A stretch of 41,379 nt of DNA. Source: Nitrosopumilaceae archaeon (GTDB taxonomy: Archaea; Thermoproteota; Nitrososphaeria; Nitrososphaerales; Nitrosopumilaceae). Each line of letters starts with the position of its first letter. Position 1 is the first letter of the stretch. The position numbers were made by a program, and so were the translations under genes. Below are positions 1 to 9,436 of the stretch, in pieces. The stretch lies in the NCBI GenBank assembly GCA_030038445.1, contig JASHOW010000106.1, forward strand, positions 1 through 41,379. The letters are read 5' to 3'. The notes below the pieces were generated by a model, which worked only from the letters and a program-made list of their open reading frames with translations, was not told the origin of the DNA and did not search any database.

Positions 1-702
1 ATCCTATTTGCAATACCAGTTGGGTTTTTGCTAGGATTTCAAATTCTTCCTGCAGGATTGTTAAGTGGTGCAATATGGACTGCTGGTAACATACTTGCCC
101 TTTATTCTATCAGGTTGATAGGACTTTCCAGAACATCTCCGTTCCTTGCTGGTTTTAGCATACTAGTATCATTTTTGTGGGGAGTTTTGTATTTCAACGA
201 GAAATTCAATGACATGGCTCTTGCCGTCATAGCAATAGGATTGTTGCTTGGTGGGCTGGTTTTTATCTCAAATACATCAAAGAACCTGCCCATACGAAAG
301 AGGGGATACATTATTGCTACTGCATCAGGGCTAGTTGGAGGCTCCTACGTGATTCCCCTTCAGGCTACACATGCACTTCAGACAGGATTTTTTTCCTCCA
401 GCCTTTCTATTTTTGCAATTGGAATACCTCTGTTACTGTTGTCAAGAAAGTTTGCAAAAAAAGAAATGTTAGCAGGAGCCCTTTCTGGAGGCCTGTTCAA
501 CATAGGAAGTCTAGCCATCCTGATGGCTGTCGGATTGATTGGGATCACTGTTGCCTATCCCATATCACAAACAGCAACGCTATTTGCCATCTCATGGGGG
601 ATTTTGTATTTCAAGGAAATTGTTCATAGACAAGGCATATTCAGAGTCATAACTGGCGCCGGCTTGATCTTGTGCGGCGCTGCACTTGTCACAATAGCCT
701 AG
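1..702 (+). CDS. DMT-superfamily / GRP-type sugar-like transporter, 5' truncated by window edge
   Basis: Frame is open from base 1 (ILFAIPVGFLLGFQILPAG...), multiple TM segments with the two-half EamA/RhaT-like pattern; the TTG at 28 is probably internal. Confidence 0.7.
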   Translation: MLFAIPVGFLLGFQILPAGLLSGAIWTAGNILALYSIRLIGLSRTSPFLAGFSILVSFLWGVLYFNEKFNDMALAVIAIGLLLGGLVFISNTSKNLPIRKRGYIIATASGLVGGSYVIPLQATHALQTGFFSSSLSIFAIGIPLLLLSRKFAKKEMLAGALSGGLFNIGSLAILMAVGLIGITVAYPISQTATLFAISWGILYFKEIVHRQGIFRVITGAGLILCGAALVTIA

Positions 703-725
703 TCAAGCATTTTATTTGGTTAAAA

Positions 726-1415
726 ATGACTGCCAACAAATTGAAAGCTATCATAGTGTTTAGCGGAGGAATGGATTCAGTATGTACTGCAGCCTATTTG
801 CAGAAGCGTTATGACATTTATGGAATTACTTTTTTGTATGGTCAAAAGGCAGATCAAGAACTAAATGTGGCGCGATATTTTTCTAAAATTCTAAGATTTC
901 GTGAACACAAGGTAGTTGATATAGGATTTATGAAAACATTGTATGAAAAGACAAATGCTTTGACATACTCAAAAATGAACATACCGTCCAAGTTTGATTA
1001 TTCCATAGTAGTCCCAATACGAAATGCCGTTTTTCTTTCTATAGCTTCTGCATGGGCATTTTCAAAAAGTGCCCAACTCGTAGCATACGGAGCTCACAGA
1101 GATGATCAACTATACCCAGATTGCAGACCTAAATTTTCAAAACTATTAACAAATGCTCTTAACGAAGGAGAGGCAGATGGCATAAGAAAAGGTTTGAGAA
1201 AGAGGATTAAGATATGGAGTCCATTTATCGGAAATCTTTCTAAAAGCAGTCTTCTTAAGATTGGTTATGATTTGCTTGGAGATGAGATATTCAAAACTTG
1301 GAGTTGCTATTCTCAATCAAAAATACATTGTGGTAAATGTGAATCTTGCAATAACAGAAAGATGGCCTTTGATCAAGCTGGCATGACAGATAAGACCAGA
1401 TACAAATTTAGCTAG
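726..1415 (+). CDS. queC: 7-cyano-7-deazaguanine synthase (QueC)
   Basis: MTANKLKAIIVFSGGMDSVCTAAYL (PP-loop SGGxDS) and C-terminal CGKCESCNNRK zinc site; ATG at 726 preferred over the ORF-track start at 672. Confidence 0.88.
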   Translation: MTANKLKAIIVFSGGMDSVCTAAYLQKRYDIYGITFLYGQKADQELNVARYFSKILRFREHKVVDIGFMKTLYEKTNALTYSKMNIPSKFDYSIVVPIRNAVFLSIASAWAFSKSAQLVAYGAHRDDQLYPDCRPKFSKLLTNALNEGEADGIRKGLRKRIKIWSPFIGNLSKSSLLKIGYDLLGDEIFKTWSCYSQSKIHCGKCESCNNRKMAFDQAGMTDKTRYKFS

Positions 1416-1416
1416 T

Positions 1417-1674
1417 CTAGATTTTTAATGCTGGTTTTTTCAAGATAAGCGGTCTTATGATAATATAGTATACAAGATATGGTACGCCAACAATTCCCCA
1501 GAAGATCCAATCAGTCATGGATTGATCAAATCCTAGTTTTTTAAAGTAATCCATCGAGTTTGCTGCAATTAGCATGCCTACTCCCATTACAATAAAGAAC
1601 TCGATCGCATACCATGCAAAAGCTGGCCATGAATCCTTTGGAACATGGACATTGTTATGTACACCCACAATCAT
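1417..1674 (-). CDS. small membrane protein, unknown function
   Basis: 85 aa with two predicted TM helices; tightly packed convergent to queC. Confidence 0.6.
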   Translation of the reverse strand: MIVGVHNNVHVPKDSWPAFAWYAIEFFIVMGVGMLIAANSMDYFKKLGFDQSMTDWIFWGIVGVPYLVYYIIIRPLILKKPALKI

Positions 1675-1707
1675 TCTGAATCAGGTGTTATTATTTAATT
1701 TTTCAGA

Positions 1708-2271
1708 TCAGACAATATTTGGCTGAGATCTACCGCTATAGATCAAGCTTAGAACATCAGTTCTAGCTTCCTTTTTATCATAAATCCCTCTTGAAGCAAT
1801 AGTTGATACCAACGCATCGTTTCTTACGCCACGCATCTTCATGCAAAGATGTTCTCCTTCTGCTATGACCAAGACTCCCTTTACTCCTTCAGAATGTAAC
1901 TCATCTGCAATATTTTTCGTAATCCTCTCCTGAATTTGCAGCCTGGCTGAATATTTTTCTACAAGACGAACTAGTTTTGATATTCCAAATACCTTACCGT
2001 CTGGAGCATATGCTATTGTAATTTTTCCAAAGAATGGCAGCATATGATGCTCGCACATGGAATAAAACTGAATATCTTTTGCTATAACTACATCAGAGTC
2101 CTCAGAGAATTTTACTGAAAGTTCAGATTCTGCATCATAACCCTTGAAGATCTCTTCGTACATATCTGCAATTCTGCTTGGCGTGTCCATCAGACCCTCT
2201 CTTGTTGGGTCCTCGCCTATCTCAGCAATTAATTCACGAATTAGTTTTTTTACTCTCTCTTTATTCATCAT
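1708..2271 (-). CDS. folE: GTP cyclohydrolase I (FolE type)
   Basis: FYSMCEHHMLPFFGKITIAYAP, and C-terminal GEHLCMKMRGVR ... TIASRGIY family motifs. Confidence 0.92.
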   Translation of the reverse strand: MMNKERVKKLIRELIAEIGEDPTREGLMDTPSRIADMYEEIFKGYDAESELSVKFSEDSDVVIAKDIQFYSMCEHHMLPFFGKITIAYAPDGKVFGISKLVRLVEKYSARLQIQERITKNIADELHSEGVKGVLVIAEGEHLCMKMRGVRNDALVSTIASRGIYDKKEARTDVLSLIYSGRSQPNIV

Positions 2272-2978
2272 GGTGCTCCAATGAATTTATGTAACTGAGG
2301 TATAATGCGTACTCCTTCATAATAAGTATAAACCGCATCATAAAAAGCAAGAAGTTGTTTCAAATCGGGTTCTTCTATACCATATGTTGGCTGTATTATA
2401 AATCCTGCAACCTTGTATCTTGCCATATCGAAAATACTTGTAAGAATCTGTTTGAATTGCTCTAGTGTAGTTCTAGAGCTCACAACTATTTTGATGTAAG
2501 TAGTTTTACCAGAATTTGCGGCAAGTTTTAAACACTGTAATTCATTTTCCAAAAGTGTAGAATAGTGTTTTTTGTTAACAAATTCAGAATCAAGAGTTTT
2601 GAATTCAATTTTGATATAATCAAAATATGGCAAAACTTGTTCAAATTTTACAGAATCAAAACAAGATGATTCCAGATAAGTTGGGATTTTCTTTTGTTGG
2701 ACAAATTTTGCCAATTCAGATACAGCTTCAGATTGCACAAGTGGATCTCCTCCAGTAAAATTTACTTTATAGGTATTTTTTACTAAATTATTTTCAATTA
2801 GCTTCTTTGCCTCTTCTATTGTATATTCTCTACCAGATGTCATGGACAGCGCTTCTTTTGTATCGCAATAGAAACATTTGAAGGGACATCCTGCTAGCCT
2901 AACAAAGAGTGTTTTAGTACCGTAAAGAATTCCTTCTCCTTCTATTGATGTAAATATTTCATATAATCGTACTTTCAA
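2268..2978 (-). CDS. queE: 7-carboxy-7-deazaguanine synthase (QueE), radical SAM
   Basis: FTSIEGEGILYGTKTLFVRLAGCPFKCFYCDT (CxxxCxxC) and NFTGGDPL; overlaps folE by 4 nt. Confidence 0.9.
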   Translation of the reverse strand: MKVRLYEIFTSIEGEGILYGTKTLFVRLAGCPFKCFYCDTKEALSMTSGREYTIEEAKKLIENNLVKNTYKVNFTGGDPLVQSEAVSELAKFVQQKKIPTYLESSCFDSVKFEQVLPYFDYIKIEFKTLDSEFVNKKHYSTLLENELQCLKLAANSGKTTYIKIVVSSRTTLEQFKQILTSIFDMARYKVAGFIIQPTYGIEEPDLKQLLAFYDAVYTYYEGVRIIPQLHKFIGAP

Positions 2979-3043
2979 ACATTTACTCTCTGTTAACTCA
3001 ATATTTATTTAATTGGATTTTCTGATGAACAATTTTAACTAAA

Positions 3044-5398
3044 ATGATTTATCTTGTTAGAGAGAAGAACCACATGATGAAAAAAATAATTTTTCTGTTT
3101 ATCTTTGCAGTTTCAATAATTTTTATCAGTCATCAGCAAGCATATGCCGTAACTATTACAGCTACCCCACAGTCTCCCGTCTTTGGACCAAATGATTGGA
3201 TAGTTGTAAATCTCAAAATTCAGGGATATAATGGAGGGCCTGTCTTTTGGGTAGCCCACAGGCCTGACAATTCTACAATATCAGGCAACCTTACTCAGGT
3301 AAAAGCAACCGGAATTATTACACATCAGATAGTAAGAAATGCATTTGACAATTATTTTGGTAATTGGTCAATTAATTACGTATATGACGGTGTAAATCAA
3401 ACAGTTAATTTCAAAGTAAATTCACTTGGGTTGACTGTTCTTACCGACAAAGATCTCTATTATGAGCCAGACATGATGCAGATTAACATTACCACGGCAT
3501 ATTACATACCTGTTGCAAATCAGGCAGAGTTTTTTTATCTGACTTTTTATGATCAAAATGGAAATGTCGTAAAAGACATACCAGAGATTGATATAAGGGC
3601 GTCCCAGCGTAGCACAGTCTACAATTTCCATATGACAGGGCTTGCAGACTATGATCCACCTGGGCTATACAAACTAAGAATTCAATATTATAATACGGTA
3701 ATCGAGGTACCATTTCTTCTAGGAAAATATGGTAATCTTATGCAGGTGTCTGCCCACACGGACAAGGGTGCTTATCAAGTGGGAGAGGCGGTAAACATGG
3801 AGTTGTTGTTCACAAGAGTAACACACTCAACGGGTACACTGAAGATAACAGAGCCTTCTGGGAACATCACTGTTCATAAATTTCAAGTATATTCTGTGCA
3901 CACTTTTCTAGTTTTAGATAATGTAACTACAAATGTTGGAACATACAATTATGTGATTCAATATGGAGGGGTAAGTCAGTCAGGTTCATTTAGTGTTGTT
4001 GCAGATAAGACAGCGCTACCAAACATAGAAGTTGGTATATTTCTTGACAGATTAAACTACCGACCGGGAGATGTTATTTACATAAAGATTCAGACATCTC
4101 AAGTAATAACAGACTCAACAAGTATCTGGGTGGTTGATCCAAATTCTGTAGAATATCCAAGATTGTCTTTGCCAATTAGTGGAGTTGATACAATATTGAC
4201 ACACAAGATAAGTAAGAATGCCATTTCAGGTCAGTGGAAACTTTACATTGATTATGATGGAATAGTCAGAAATGTTCCTTATTTTGTTACTGGGCCTCCG
4301 GTGAATAACACAGAAACGTTCAATACAAATCAGCTTAGTGAGCCCCTTTTTGTATCTGACTTTGGAGCAAACTTTATCGCTCCATCTGGGATAGCTATTG
4401 ATTCTAGCGATGACATTTATGTTGTAGATTCTGGAAGCTCTCAAATAAGAAAGTATGATTCCACTGGAAAATTGCTGTTATCATGGGGAAATCTAGGATC
4501 AGGGAATGGTCAGCTACTACATCCTAGTGGAATCTTTGTTGGAGAAAAATATGTCTTTGTTACAGATACAGGAAATGCAAGAATAGACGTATTTAACAAA
4601 GATAATGGCACTTTCATTTATTCGTGGGGCAGCTATGGAGATGGCAGAGGAATGTTTAACACCCCAGTTGGAATTGATGCAGATGATCAGGGAAATCTTC
4701 TCGTTTCAGATTCTGGCAGAAACACGATTCAAGAATTTAATACAAATTTTACTTTCATGGATGAATTCAAGTCTTTAGCTACAAACTATGGTAACTTTAC
4801 AGCAACTAATGGAATAGCGCTTGATTCCAAAGATAATATCTATGTATCTACTCCAGAAGATAGGATTCTAGAGTTCTCAGGTATTGGTAATTTTGTGAAC
4901 TTTTTTGGCTCTCAAGGTGCAGAAGAAGGGAGATTCAATAATCCGACGGCAATAGCAATAGATTCAGATGATAATGTTTACATTGCAGACACTGGAAATA
5001 ATCGCATTCAAAAATTTGATCCCTATGGAAATTTTGTTTTGAGTTGGGGATCTACAGGAACCTCACATGGTCAATTCGAGGATCCTGTTGGTCTTGCAAT
5101 AGACAAATCAAATAATATCTATGTGGTAGACAAAAAAAATGGTAACATTCAGAAATTTGCATTACGTGGAATGGTTTTTCAGACTACGCCAACTCCTCCA
5201 TCTCAGCCTGTAAATGCTACATCTACGCCAACTCCTCCATCTCAGCCTGTAAATGCTACATCTGCATTTACGCTACAATCAATCCCTCAGACATCAACAA
5301 AAACCAAGGGTTCAAACGAGTATGTTGATCCACAAGAAATGAGTTTGGTGCTCAGCATGATCAATCAGTGGGAGAAGAGCAATCCACACGAAAAGTAA
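3044..5398 (+). CDS. secreted NHL-repeat beta-propeller protein with N-terminal beta-sandwich domains
   Basis: Signal peptide after MMKKIIFLFIFAVSIIFI; repeated GIAIDSxDNIYVxDxGNxRIQKFDxxG NHL units; likely start is the ATG near 3074. Confidence 0.8.
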   Translation: MIYLVREKNHMMKKIIFLFIFAVSIIFISHQQAYAVTITATPQSPVFGPNDWIVVNLKIQGYNGGPVFWVAHRPDNSTISGNLTQVKATGIITHQIVRNAFDNYFGNWSINYVYDGVNQTVNFKVNSLGLTVLTDKDLYYEPDMMQINITTAYYIPVANQAEFFYLTFYDQNGNVVKDIPEIDIRASQRSTVYNFHMTGLADYDPPGLYKLRIQYYNTVIEVPFLLGKYGNLMQVSAHTDKGAYQVGEAVNMELLFTRVTHSTGTLKITEPSGNITVHKFQVYSVHTFLVLDNVTTNVGTYNYVIQYGGVSQSGSFSVVADKTALPNIEVGIFLDRLNYRPGDVIYIKIQTSQVITDSTSIWVVDPNSVEYPRLSLPISGVDTILTHKISKNAISGQWKLYIDYDGIVRNVPYFVTGPPVNNTETFNTNQLSEPLFVSDFGANFIAPSGIAIDSSDDIYVVDSGSSQIRKYDSTGKLLLSWGNLGSGNGQLLHPSGIFVGEKYVFVTDTGNARIDVFNKDNGTFIYSWGSYGDGRGMFNTPVGIDADDQGNLLVSDSGRNTIQEFNTNFTFMDEFKSLATNYGNFTATNGIALDSKDNIYVSTPEDRILEFSGIGNFVNFFGSQGAEEGRFNNPTAIAIDSDDNVYIADTGNNRIQKFDPYGNFVLSWGSTGTSHGQFEDPVGLAIDKSNNIYVVDKKNGNIQKFALRGMVFQTTPTPPSQPVNATSTPTPPSQPVNATSAFTLQSIPQTSTKTKGSNEYVDPQEMSLVLSMINQWEKSNPHEK
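5184..5261 (+). repeat. perfect 2 x 39-bp tandem duplication inside the NHL-repeat gene
   Basis: ctacgccaactcctccatctcagcctgtaaatgctacat occurs twice head-to-tail, encoding TPTPPSQPVNATS x2. Confidence 0.95.
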
Positions 5399-5488
5399 AA
5401 TTTGATGGTCAGTATTAATTATAGGTTAATTTCCTGAATTGCAGCCCGGAATCTTATTAAATATCATCTTTATACGATTGTGTAGGTA

Positions 5489-6229
5489 ATGAGTAGCTCA
5501 AATTTTGAGGAGACCGAAAGTGGATTATTATCGTCAAAAGAACTTAGAAAAATTTCAGATGATATGAAAAACGAACTGGAAGTTATAATCAAATCCATGG
5601 GAGATGCAATAAAATACTCGATGGAAGAAAAAACAAAGGCAGCTGCACTCAGATCCATGGTAATTGAAAAGGAAGAAGAAGTAAGAAACACATCAGAAGA
5701 AATTACTTCTGGGGAAAAGAGAATAACCAATAATGAAAATACCATTTCCATGCTTGAAAAAGAATTGAATAACCTAAAAACGGCCATAGAAGGAATAAAA
5801 GACATAACATCAGAACTTGATCCGCTAGACGCTGAAAAGGCCGTGGGCTCATTGAAGGGGACCCTCATAAAGAAGCAAACAGATCTAGAAAAGGGCAGAG
5901 GTGAGCTTAATTCCTCCAGAAAACTCAAAGAACTTGCAATTAAGAGGCTCGCGGAGGCGGAGATATCACTGCAGGAAATAAAAAAACATTATTCAGAAAA
6001 AATGGCCAGTGCAGATCTGCTTGCAGAAAATATTGAAAAATCTATTTCCCACATAGTACAAGCATATAGCGATGTGATGACTGTAGCAAAGGAGTTATTG
6101 ATGGAAAATTTGGGATCGCGATATTCAAGCCAAACTCCAAATATAAAACAACAAACCGTTAGTGGAACATCAAGTAGCGGATTCCAAACTAAGGACCCTG
6201 GAAAGGACAGAGAACCTTTTGCCATATAA
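5489..6229 (+). CDS. coiled-coil protein, unknown function
   Basis: 246 aa, extended Glu/Lys-rich heptad-like region, low-complexity tail. Confidence 0.7.
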   Translation: MSSSNFEETESGLLSSKELRKISDDMKNELEVIIKSMGDAIKYSMEEKTKAAALRSMVIEKEEEVRNTSEEITSGEKRITNNENTISMLEKELNNLKTAIEGIKDITSELDPLDAEKAVGSLKGTLIKKQTDLEKGRGELNSSRKLKELAIKRLAEAEISLQEIKKHYSEKMASADLLAENIEKSISHIVQAYSDVMTVAKELLMENLGSRYSSQTPNIKQQTVSGTSSSGFQTKDPGKDREPFAI

Positions 6230-6286
6230 AAAGAGTTCAACTTTTGGACATCGACAGAACATGCCGCGTATAAAAGATAAGTAACT

Positions 6287-6850
6287 ATGTCACATGATGA
6301 CGATCCCCATCAGCTGAAAATCAAAAAACTGCAGGAAAGGCTTTCTACCATTTCAAGTGATTTCAGAAAGGGTTCAACAGGTGAATTCAGAAAGGATCTA
6401 GGAAGAGATTTCAGGAAAGACATAACGTCCGAGACCAGAAAGGATTCAACGAATGAGATTCAAGATCAAAAACAGGTTGATGCCAGAAATGTTCATGCTC
6501 CTACTACTGCATCCCCTCCAGTTCAAGTACAACAAAAACAAACTCATGGAAAGACAGAAAAAGAATTATCTGTTGAAGAAATATTACAACAGCTTAAACA
6601 GATAATAGATAACAAACAACCTGAAATAAGAACCATAGAAACTCAACAAAAACAGACAGACTATGAGCAACAACAAGATTTAGGTGTAAAAATTCAAGAT
6701 GCTGGTTTGAAAATAGAGTCGAGTCAATCCCCCCCCAAACAAAAAATTGAACGGGAAGAAAAACAATGGCAACCTTGGAGATTTATCCCGAGAGAAAAAT
6801 TAGGCCATCTCGAGAAAAAAACACTGAACAAATTCTTAAAAAAACAATGA
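6287..6850 (+). CDS. hydrophilic repeat-containing protein, unknown function
   Basis: 187 aa; four 8-aa repeats FRKGSTGE/FRKDLGRD/FRKDITSE/TRKDSTNE followed by a Gln-rich region. Confidence 0.65.
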   Translation: MSHDDDPHQLKIKKLQERLSTISSDFRKGSTGEFRKDLGRDFRKDITSETRKDSTNEIQDQKQVDARNVHAPTTASPPVQVQQKQTHGKTEKELSVEEILQQLKQIIDNKQPEIRTIETQQKQTDYEQQQDLGVKIQDAGLKIESSQSPPKQKIEREEKQWQPWRFIPREKLGHLEKKTLNKFLKKQ

Positions 6851-7013
6851 TAATTTGATTTATTTCAAAATTTGTTGCCACGGTGGGATAATATAAAATT
6901 CTATGCTTGAAATGTAACAATTCAAGATGTTAATCTTCTAAACATATGTTTAACTTGTCTTGAATAGGCCATAAAATTCTTTAAGAGTTAACTTGAGAGA
7001 GGAGGTAAGGAAA

Positions 7014-8000
7014 ATGACGAAGCTATTTTTGATTGTGATTATTGCAGTAATATCGGCAGTTTTCATAGGGTTTCCACATTCCTTTTCTGATTCCTCCCCC
7101 AAAACAACCGTACTAGTTAGAACAGATAAAACATCATACAACATTGGAGATACCGTGTTGATAAGCGGATCTGTGACAAATCCTATATCCGATAAAATAG
7201 TTTTAAAAATGTTTAACAGTAAGGCAGAATTGGTCTGGCTGTTTCAGGTAAATTTAGATACAAACAATACCTTTCAAACTACCTTGCAGCTGTCAGACCC
7301 AACCTGGAACGGGTCAGCGTTTTATGTTTTGACTGCAAAAACAAACGATACAGTAGGTGCAACATCATTTGAAATAAATCAGACTTCCAGTATTCAAAGA
7401 GTGATAACCACAACTACATTAGGTACAGTTGAAGAATTTTTACAAAAGAATTATTCTATTCCAATTGCAGGTATCTTGATAATAGGAGCAGCAATATACC
7501 TTCGTAGTTCAAGAAGCAGAAAAAGTACAACAGGCCAAAAACCTGAGTCCTTGTCATTGATCACACTTGATGCCCCTTCACCTGCTAAAGTGCAACTGAG
7601 CCATGGTAAAACAATGAGTTATGAAGGATGGAAAAGCATTCCTGAAGACCAGAGGCCAGAAATTAATTCTGTTGAGTTCTGGATTGGAATTAAAAATATA
7701 GGAGGAAATGATGCAAAAAATATTGCAGCCTTGTTTCTTCAAAAAGATGAAATTCTTTCAAGGCAAGACATGGAGAAAAATGAGAGTGGACAAGTATCAC
7801 TTCCAGACTTAATTCAAGGTGAATTTTATTACTGGAACTTTGAAATTTCATTGGACAGGTTTGTTAGATTGAACCAGCGTAATCTTTTTGTCGGTTTGTT
7901 AATATCCTATGATAATTACAAGACGAGGGGTCATTCTGGCATGATTTTTGAGATTGGAGATGGCGGTGGTTATATTCTGGATGAATGGTTTGTTCACTAG
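7014..8000 (+). CDS. secreted/membrane-anchored protein with N-terminal Ig-like beta-sandwich, one central TM and a C-terminal domain
   Basis: MTKLFLIVIIAVISAVFIGFPHSFS signal; DKTSYNIGDTVLISGSV motif; TM near IPIAGILIIGAAIYL; ATG at 7014 preceded by gaggaggtaagg. Confidence 0.7.
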   Translation: MTKLFLIVIIAVISAVFIGFPHSFSDSSPKTTVLVRTDKTSYNIGDTVLISGSVTNPISDKIVLKMFNSKAELVWLFQVNLDTNNTFQTTLQLSDPTWNGSAFYVLTAKTNDTVGATSFEINQTSSIQRVITTTTLGTVEEFLQKNYSIPIAGILIIGAAIYLRSSRSRKSTTGQKPESLSLITLDAPSPAKVQLSHGKTMSYEGWKSIPEDQRPEINSVEFWIGIKNIGGNDAKNIAALFLQKDEILSRQDMEKNESGQVSLPDLIQGEFYYWNFEISLDRFVRLNQRNLFVGLLISYDNYKTRGHSGMIFEIGDGGGYILDEWFVH

Positions 8001-8125
8001 TTTTCAAATATACTCCATCATTACCGTATTCTATAGAATTGCATGATGACCCCATTTTTCTGTAGCATTTGGAGAGTTCTTGGCCTTTTACAATTCTCCC
8101 TTGTTGGTACAGAAATATTAAAAAT

Positions 8126-8323
8126 TTAAGGGGTGATTTGTGGCGTCTTCTTGGCAAATAATCCTGCAATGAATATCAAAACACCAAGTATTCCTATGAG
8201 ACTTCCAACAAACTGTATTGTATCGTTTAGATCTTGCTGCGTGGGCGCAAGAAATACGGCAAGTATTGCTCCTATTACAATCATTGGTATACCAATACCT
8301 ATTGAAATTTGCTTTGAGACCAT
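8126..8323 (-). CDS. small two-TM membrane protein
   Basis: 65 aa MVSKQISIGIGIPMIVIGAILAVFLAP...LIGILGVLIFIAGLFAKK; overlapping frames in the track are less protein-like. Confidence 0.55.
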   Translation of the reverse strand: MVSKQISIGIGIPMIVIGAILAVFLAPTQQDLNDTIQFVGSLIGILGVLIFIAGLFAKKTPQITP

Positions 8324-8522
8324 CTGCTAAGCTCTCTTCCCAAAAAAGTATATGAATTTTATTAAAATCCACCAAGATATCAGATCTTTCATCGTATGAC
8401 CGTAAACGTTCATACTTCAGATATGGTCAAAATAAACCTCTAAGAAAGGAGTCTATTGGCGGTCATTTGAACAGATTTTATAGAGGACGTTTATAGGTCT
8501 AGTAACAAAAGGAGGTGTAACG

Positions 8523-8864
8523 GTGAGCTTTAACGACTCTGGTTTTGGTGAAAGTCCAAGACAAGGATACAGCGGAAATAGAGGCTATGGTGGAGGTCGA
8601 AGATTCGGCGGACGACGATTCGGTGGCGGACGACGATTTGATGATGATAGGCCAAAGCCAGTAGAGACTGGTAAGGAGTACGATGTGTCCATAACAGAAA
8701 TCAGTAGAAAGGGAGACGGTATTGCAAGAGTAGAAGGTTTTGTCATATTCGTCAAAGGAGGACAAGTAGGCCAGAACGCAAAAGTAAAGATTACGCAAGT
8801 TGGCGGGCGCTTTGCTACTGCTGATGTAGTAGGCGAAGGAACCCCACAACCAGCAACAGAATAG
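8523..8864 (+). CDS. TRAM-domain protein with N-terminal RGG/RF-rich extension
   Basis: GTG start after aaaggaggtgtaac (strong SD); RGYGGGRRFGGRRFGGGRRFDDD then EYDVSITEISRKGDGIARVEGFVIFVKGGQVGQNAKVKITQV (TRAM). Confidence 0.88.
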   Translation: MSFNDSGFGESPRQGYSGNRGYGGGRRFGGRRFGGGRRFDDDRPKPVETGKEYDVSITEISRKGDGIARVEGFVIFVKGGQVGQNAKVKITQVGGRFATADVVGEGTPQPATE

Positions 8865-8890
8865 TTGCCTCAAAGGCGTTCTCTGATTTC

Positions 8891-9274
8891 TTATAAATCA
8901 CAAGTTTTCTTTTTTATTTTCTCTATAATTTCCAGCTTCCTTGTAATATTCATCTCTGGTTCCATGGTAACATATACAGTCTTGCGTTTTGGATAGATAA
9001 CTATCTGTGTAACCTTTTGGCGTTCTATGTGTACATAATTGACAGGGCCTAGGCTTTTGTCAAATTGTTTTCGGATCTTTCTTCTCATGGCTACCTGTTT
9101 ACAGAAATGTTCTTCCTCTTTTTGTGACTTTAGTGATGTTTTACCTTCTTTCATTATGGCCTCAGATATGTTCCCCTTGAGATCTATAATTGCGGCAAAC
9201 CGCATCATTGGATCTAATTCCAATATATCCTCTACAATGGGGAGAAGACTTGTCTTGTGATTGCTTTTTTCCAA
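8891..9274 (-). CDS. conserved archaeal protein of unknown function (DUF6659-like)
   Basis: 127 aa; ILELDPMMRFAAIIDLKGNISEAIMKEG pattern of small thaumarchaeal proteins. Confidence 0.6.
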   Translation of the reverse strand: MEKSNHKTSLLPIVEDILELDPMMRFAAIIDLKGNISEAIMKEGKTSLKSQKEEEHFCKQVAMRRKIRKQFDKSLGPVNYVHIERQKVTQIVIYPKRKTVYVTMEPEMNITRKLEIIEKIKKKTCDL

Positions 9275-9436
9275 TTAACGAAATGCAATCATTTGATTCT
9301 AAATATATCTTGTTTAAAGCAGCCTGATCGCTAAATCATGCCTAAAAGGGTCTATTTATCTGAAATGACGGCGATTGAATAACGGTTTCATCTATTAACT
9401 TTTTATATATTACACATTACAGTAGTCATAAGCAGT

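Noticed and set aside
5470-5928. 152-aa minus-strand ORF rich in Ser/Phe
   Set aside because: Antisense shadow of the coiled-coil gene 5489-6229 (GAA/AAA codons reading as TTC/TTT).
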